Assembly (NCBI GenBank): GCA_030526245.1
Contig: JAUNDD010000004.1
Location: 24,158-88,157, forward strand
Direction of reading: 5' to 3'
DNA length: 64,000 nucleotides
From: Lachnospiraceae bacterium
GTDB taxonomy: Bacteria > Bacillota > Clostridia > Lachnospirales > Lachnospiraceae
In this document: positions 60,459-64,000 of the stretch, piece after piece
Position numbering within the stretch: the first letter of the stretch is position 1
Layout: each line of letters opens with the position of its first letter
The notes under the pieces: generated by a model
What the model was told of the DNA's origin: nothing
Databases searched by the model: none
What the model saw: only the letters and a program-made list of their open reading frames with translations
Made by a program: the position numbers and the translations under genes

Positions 60459-61972
60459 CCTTTTATCTCCATGCCATGCTTTTTCGTCAGAAGGCACACA
60501 TTTTCTACACTGGTGGTGTGGGGGAACATATCCACCGGCTGCACCCGGCTGAGATGATAATCTCCACCGCAGAGGATCTTCAGATCCCTGGCCATGGTGG
60601 CCGGGTCACAGCTGACATAAACGATCCGCTCCGGCGCCATATCCAGCATCGTCTGCAGTACGATCTCCTCGCAGCCCTTTCGGGGCGGGTCGATCACGAT
60701 CACATCCGCTTCAATCCCCTGCTCCCGGCGAAGCTTCGGCAGTACCTCCTCCGCCTTGCCCACATAGAACTGTGCATTGGTGATTCCGTTGAGCGCCGCA
60801 TTCTTTCTGGCGTCCTCAATGGCCTCCGGCACGATCTCCACGCCGTAGACCTCCTTCGCCTTCTGGGCCAGGAACAGCGAGATGGTACCGATACCGCAGT
60901 ACAGATCCCAGACCTTTTCCTTTCCGGTCAGGCCGGCATACTCCAGCGCCGCAGCGTACAGCTTCTGGGTCTGGATCGGATTGACCTGATAGAAGGACCG
61001 GGCACTGATCTGATAGCGCACCTCCCCGATGGTATCCTCGATCACATCCCTCCCCCGGAGTGTCTCAAAGGACCGGCCATAGATCACATTGGTCTTTTCC
61101 GCATTGTAATTCAGAATCACCGAGGTCATGCCCTCCAGCTTCATCAGCTGATCCGCCAGTGCCTCCAGCTTTCGGCCCAGATGCTTTCCAAGCACACTCT
61201 CCCGGCGATTGAGCACCAGGATCACCATCCGTTCTCCGGTGGCATAGCCGCTGCGCATGCAGATATGACGAATCAGTCCGCTGCCGGTGGTTTCATTGTA
61301 GGCTGCGATCTTCTGCTGCTGCATCCAGCCCAGCACCAGATCCACCACTTCCTGGTTATCCTTCTGTCCGATCCGGCAGTCCTTCTGCTCAATGATGGAA
61401 TGGGTCCGGCCTGCAAAGAAGCCGGCCACCGGTCGTCCTTCCTTATCCGCACGCACCGGCAGCTGTGCCTTGTTTCGGTAATGCCAGGGCTCCTCCATGC
61501 CGATCACCGGCAGGAATGCATCCAGGTCGTAGCCGCCAGCCTCTGCCAGGCATGCCTGCGTATCCGCTGCTCCCTCTGAAGCCGGGCATGTCTGTGTATC
61601 CGCTGCGTTCTTCGATGCCTCTGCCGGTTCTCCCGTCGGCGGCACCTTAAATCCGCCGATCCGCTGCAGGCAGTTTCGGACCTTGTCCTCCTTCCAGCGA
61701 AGCTGCGCCGGATAGGCCGTCATCTGCAGCTGACATCCGCCGCAGGCTCTGGCGGAAGGACAGGGAGCCGCCACCCGGTCGGCTCCCGGACGGAGGATCT
61801 CCTCGATGCGTCCGTAGGCATAGGTCTTCTTGTTTTTGACGATCTTTACCTTCAGCTCGTCCCCGATTACCGCATCCTTCACGAAAACGGCCATTCCCTC
61901 AGCGTGTCCGACACCGAAGCCCTCGGTGGTATAGTCTTCTATCTTCAATTCAATGATCGTATTCTTTTCCAT
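60455..61972 (-). CDS. 23S rRNA (uracil-C5-)-methyltransferase (RlmD/RlmCD/RumA family)
   Basis: 505 residues: N-terminal TRAM domain (IELKIEDYTTEGFGVGHAEGMAVFVKDAV), Fe-S cysteines in CPSARACGGCQLQ plus a later Cys (EQKDCRIGQK), SAM motif VWDLYCGIGTISLFLA, DPPRKGCEE and the nucleophile Cys in IVYVSCDPATMARDL. Between the Fe-S region and the next block lies an insert with a repeated AADTQ-C element (about 118-152), encoded by imperfect tandem repeats at 61544-61626. It is translationally coupled to the response regulator, an odd pairing. Confidence 0.92.
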   Translation of the reverse strand: MEKNTIIELKIEDYTTEGFGVGHAEGMAVFVKDAVIGDELKVKIVKNKKTYAYGRIEEILRPGADRVAAPCPSARACGGCQLQMTAYPAQLRWKEDKVRNCLQRIGGFKVPPTGEPAEASKNAADTQTCPASEGAADTQACLAEAGGYDLDAFLPVIGMEEPWHYRNKAQLPVRADKEGRPVAGFFAGRTHSIIEQKDCRIGQKDNQEVVDLVLGWMQQQKIAAYNETTGSGLIRHICMRSGYATGERMVILVLNRRESVLGKHLGRKLEALADQLMKLEGMTSVILNYNAEKTNVIYGRSFETLRGRDVIEDTIGEVRYQISARSFYQVNPIQTQKLYAAALEYAGLTGKEKVWDLYCGIGTISLFLAQKAKEVYGVEIVPEAIEDARKNAALNGITNAQFYVGKAEEVLPKLRREQGIEADVIVIDPPRKGCEEIVLQTMLDMAPERIVYVSCDPATMARDLKILCGGDYHLSRVQPVDMFPHTTSVENVCLLTKKHGMEIKG

Positions 61973-62098
61973 ATTCTCTTCCCAGGTCTTCCTTTACTGT
62001 CAACTCTGCAAAGCACGCTCATCGCGATTCCCGTCTGTCGATCGCAGCTTACCTCATGCTTTGCTTACCCAAACATCAGATGGGGCCTCCCCTCATAC

Positions 62099-62145
62099 AA
62101 AAAGCCGGAAAGCACTTCCGCACCGGGCGGCAGAATCTTTCCGGC
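62099..62145 (-). terminator. Terminator after yhaM
   Basis: GCCGGAAAG..CTTTCCGGC with an inner CCGC/GCGG stem, then TTTTT on the minus strand. The rest of 61973-62254 holds no supported gene. Confidence 0.85.
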
Positions 62146-62254
62146 ATCCTTATCCAGTAGTTCGCATCTAAAATAACCAGGCCGAATACTTGCCTGCTTT
62201 CCCAATCGTACAGATTGGAAAAGCCTCGACCCGGAGATTACGAAACAACGCTTA

Positions 62255-63199
62255 TCATAACGCTGTACTCTTCCTGATATTGCTGTCAAACAGCCGGTTA
62301 TAGCCCAGCCATCCATTGTTGTCACCGGCCGCTGTGATCACTTCCTTCATGGTCTCCAGCTTGGCATCCGCATTATCCGCCAGGTTCAGTGCCAGAGCCT
62401 CCGGAATGGCCGGCTTCTTGGGTGAACCATATTCCAGCTCACCGTGATGGGCCAGAATGCAGTGCTGCAGCTCCGTAGCCAGCTTCTTCGGGAAGCCCTT
62501 AATGGTGCGGCAGCCGTAACCGATCAGCTCGCAGCCCATCATGATGTGGCCCAGCAGCTGACCATCGTCCGTGTAGTCATTCAGCGGAAAATCCGACAGC
62601 TCCTTCAGCTTGCCTACATCGTGGAAGGCCGCCGCCGTCAGAAGCAGATCCCGTTTCAGATACGGGTATACCTGACAGAAGTAATCGCACATCTTCACAA
62701 CGCTCAGGGAATGCTCCAGCAGACCGCCCATAAAGCCGTGATGCACGCTCTTGGCGGCTGAATGGGTCTTAAAGGCTTTGGCAAAGTTTTCTTCTCCGAA
62801 ATACTTGTCGATGAGCTGCTTTAAGTATTCGTTCTTAACGGTTCCCAGCAGTCCCATCAGCTCGGCATACATCTCGTCCAAATCCCTGTCCGATACCGGG
62901 ATATAATCCGAGGGTACATATTCATCCTCGCTGGCCAGGCGGACCCGCTTGATATTCAGCTGGGGACTGCCCTGATACATGGTCACATCACCGGTCACAC
63001 ATACGAAATCCATCGAATCGAACTCGCCGATTCCGGATGAATTCGGATCCCAGATCTTTCCGTCAATAGTGCCGGTCTTATCCTGCAGTGTCAGATTTTC
63101 ATAGGGCTTTCCTGTCTTGGACTGAAGGCGAGCTCTGACCTTGCACAGATATACCTCGTTGATCCGATCTCCCTCTTTAAATGATTCAATGAACTTCAT
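62255..63199 (-). CDS. yhaM: 3'-5' exoribonuclease YhaM family (OB + HD domains)
   Basis: 314 residues: N-terminal OB-fold (VRARLQSKTGKPYENLTLQDKTGTIDGKIWD; key parts LTLQDKTG and IDGKIWD) and a C-terminal HD phosphohydrolase (SVHHGFMGGLLEHSLSVVKM, AAFHDVGKLKELSD, LAHHGELEYGSP). YhaM trims 3' ends of short RNAs in Firmicutes. It lies divergently from mutS2, a common neighbourhood. Confidence 0.93.
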   Translation of the reverse strand: MKFIESFKEGDRINEVYLCKVRARLQSKTGKPYENLTLQDKTGTIDGKIWDPNSSGIGEFDSMDFVCVTGDVTMYQGSPQLNIKRVRLASEDEYVPSDYIPVSDRDLDEMYAELMGLLGTVKNEYLKQLIDKYFGEENFAKAFKTHSAAKSVHHGFMGGLLEHSLSVVKMCDYFCQVYPYLKRDLLLTAAAFHDVGKLKELSDFPLNDYTDDGQLLGHIMMGCELIGYGCRTIKGFPKKLATELQHCILAHHGELEYGSPKKPAIPEALALNLADNADAKLETMKEVITAAGDNNGWLGYNRLFDSNIRKSTAL

Positions 63200-63545
63200 A
63201 AAGCTTACTATCTCCTGTTCTAACGATCACATGCTGCGAATTCTCTGCCGGTCCGTCCCTTCTGTTTCCGGGACCTCCCTCCGGCGCGGCCCAGACGATG
63301 CCCTGCAGCCTCCCCTGATTCGCAGTCATACGGCTGCCCCGATGCGGCAGCCGGACAAAAATCAAGTTTTATTTCTCCTCATTATAGGTTAGAATAGCTT
63401 CGATGTAAACAATGACATGATGACGTTGCCATTCACCCAGTGAACTGTCACACTGTCGTTGCTGTTCAACCCGTCTGGAACGGGTTTGGGCCAGCTGCAG
63501 TACACTGCTGAAAGGTAACCCTACTAACCTACCAAAAGGATCACT
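63200..63545. other. Divergent intergenic region yhaM-mutS2 with degenerate family A repeats
   Basis: A hairpin CGGCTGCC/GGCAGCCG lies at 63331-63353. A degenerate palindrome GTTGCC-ATTCA..TGAACTGTCAC is at 63425-63451. A GGGTTTGGGCCAGCTGCAG stretch at 63482-63520 resembles the flank plus arms of the family A element. No gene is visible; promoters for both genes must lie here but no strong hexamer pair stands out. Confidence 0.5.
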
Positions 63546-64000
63546 ATGAACGAAAAAGCACTTCGAATTTTAGAATACTCCAAGATCATCGAACGGCTGG
63601 AGGCGGCGGCCGGCTCCGCGCCGGGCAAAAAGCGCTGCCGTGAGCTGACCCCTTATACCGATATTGAGATCATTGAGCGAATGCAGGGAGAGACCTCCGA
63701 TGCACTGGCCCGGCTGTTCCGCAAGGGCTCCGTCTCCTTTTCCGGTGTCACGGATATGCGCTTTTCCTTAAAGCGTCTGGAGATCGGCAGTACCTTAAGC
63801 ATCAGCGAGCTCCTTGGCATCTGCAAGATCCTGGAGACCGCCGGCCGGGTACGCAGCTGGTCCCGGATCCGGGAGGACGAGGAACCCGACGGACTGGCTC
63901 CCATGTTCGACGCCCTGGAGCCCCTCTCCCCGCTGGCCAATGAGATCCGCCGCTGCATCCTCTCCGAGGATGAGATCGCGGACGATGCCAGCAGCGGGCT
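63546..64000 (+). CDS. mutS2: MutS2 family protein, N-terminal part (runs off window)
   Basis: About 151 residues of the N-terminal clamp/core region are visible: MNEKALRILEYSKIIERLE, GKKRCRELTPYTDIEIIERMQGET and GSTLSISELLGICKILETA, the usual MutS2 opening. MutS2 acts on branched DNA and collided ribosomes in Firmicutes; the ATPase and Smr domains lie beyond the edge. The start at 63546 follows AAAAGG. Confidence 0.92.
   Translation, partial: MNEKALRILEYSKIIERLEAAAGSAPGKKRCRELTPYTDIEIIERMQGETSDALARLFRKGSVSFSGVTDMRFSLKRLEIGSTLSISELLGICKILETAGRVRSWSRIREDEEPDGLAPMFDALEPLSPLANEIRRCILSEDEIADDASSG

Noticed and set aside
62065..62325. 86-codon minus-strand open frame after yhaM
   Set aside because: Its end looks somewhat protein-like, but it overlaps yhaM out of frame and is crossed by a strong terminator hairpin with a T run; no SD at its start.

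Overview
The window looks like a chromosomal segment of a GC-rich (mid-50s % by eye) anaerobic Clostridia, most likely a Lachnospiraceae member. The pointers are the Firmicutes order HU-RqcP-DivIC-TilS-Hpt-FtsH, Mini-RNase III next to CysS, YhaM next to MutS2, butyrate kinase, a RibU-type ECF riboflavin transporter under an FMN riboswitch, a YesM/YesN-type two-component system, and strong Shine-Dalgarno sites. I do not name a species. No prophage, insertion sequence, CRISPR array or rRNA operon was seen.

Layout. 1-2.0 kb: 5' part of a GH13 alpha-glucan hydrolase (runs off the left edge). 2.3-7.0 kb: minus-strand housekeeping cluster hup-rqcP-divIC-tilS-hpt-ftsH, lacking the sporulation genes (yabP, yabQ, spoIIE) usually embedded in it. 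7.1-12 kb: hisS, cca, a secreted trigger-factor-like protein with an acidic tail, and a cold-shock gene with a long leader. 12-16 kb: a histidine phosphatase, a Na/Pi cotransporter, a tandem OB-fold protein, tRNA-Gly and tRNA-Pro. 16-22 kb: a strongly structured non-coding block, rlmB-mrnC-cysS behind a structured leader, ispF-GNAT, and a second histidine phosphatase. 22-29 kb: DUF4317 protein, FAD oxidoreductase, RlmI-like methylase, and a Trk-type K+ channel pair split by a repeat block. 29-34 kb: queT with a candidate preQ1 riboswitch, butyrate kinase, Fe-alcohol dehydrogenase, a DMT exporter and a TraX-like membrane protein.

34.7-41.6 kb is a carbon-metabolism region: a WYL regulator-PfkB kinase-class II aldolase operon, then divergent lsrF-like and lsrK-like genes followed by a cupin and a GNAT. 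LsrK and LsrF are the cytoplasmic steps of autoinducer-2 processing in enteric bacteria; here the transporter genes and LsrG are missing nearby and a cupin sits where LsrG might be expected. 41.7-51 kb holds an NlpC/P60-like secreted hydrolase, riboswitch-controlled ribU, an AAA-ATPase/PD-(D/E)XK protein, a DMT transporter, a D-2-hydroxyacid dehydrogenase, a LUD protein, a PHP phosphoesterase and an MFS transporter.

51-60.5 kb is a complete sugar-uptake module of the YtfQ/YtfR/YtfT/YjfF (furanose) type: a secreted binding protein without a lipobox, a two-domain ATPase, two permeases and a second, lipobox-bearing binding protein, with its own sensor kinase and AraC-type response regulator upstream. 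Phased direct repeats in front of the promoter are likely regulator sites. The response-regulator gene overlaps the end of an rRNA methylase gene. The window ends with yhaM and the start of mutS2.

Between genes there are several families of short dispersed repeats. One has GTTACAGTTCA arms forming hairpins, one is a roughly 40-bp unit starting with the same motif, and one has two stems separated by a conserved 7-nt bulge with covarying arms. These, the structured block at 16.2-16.6 kb, and the LsrK/LsrF/cupin locus are the least explained parts of the window.
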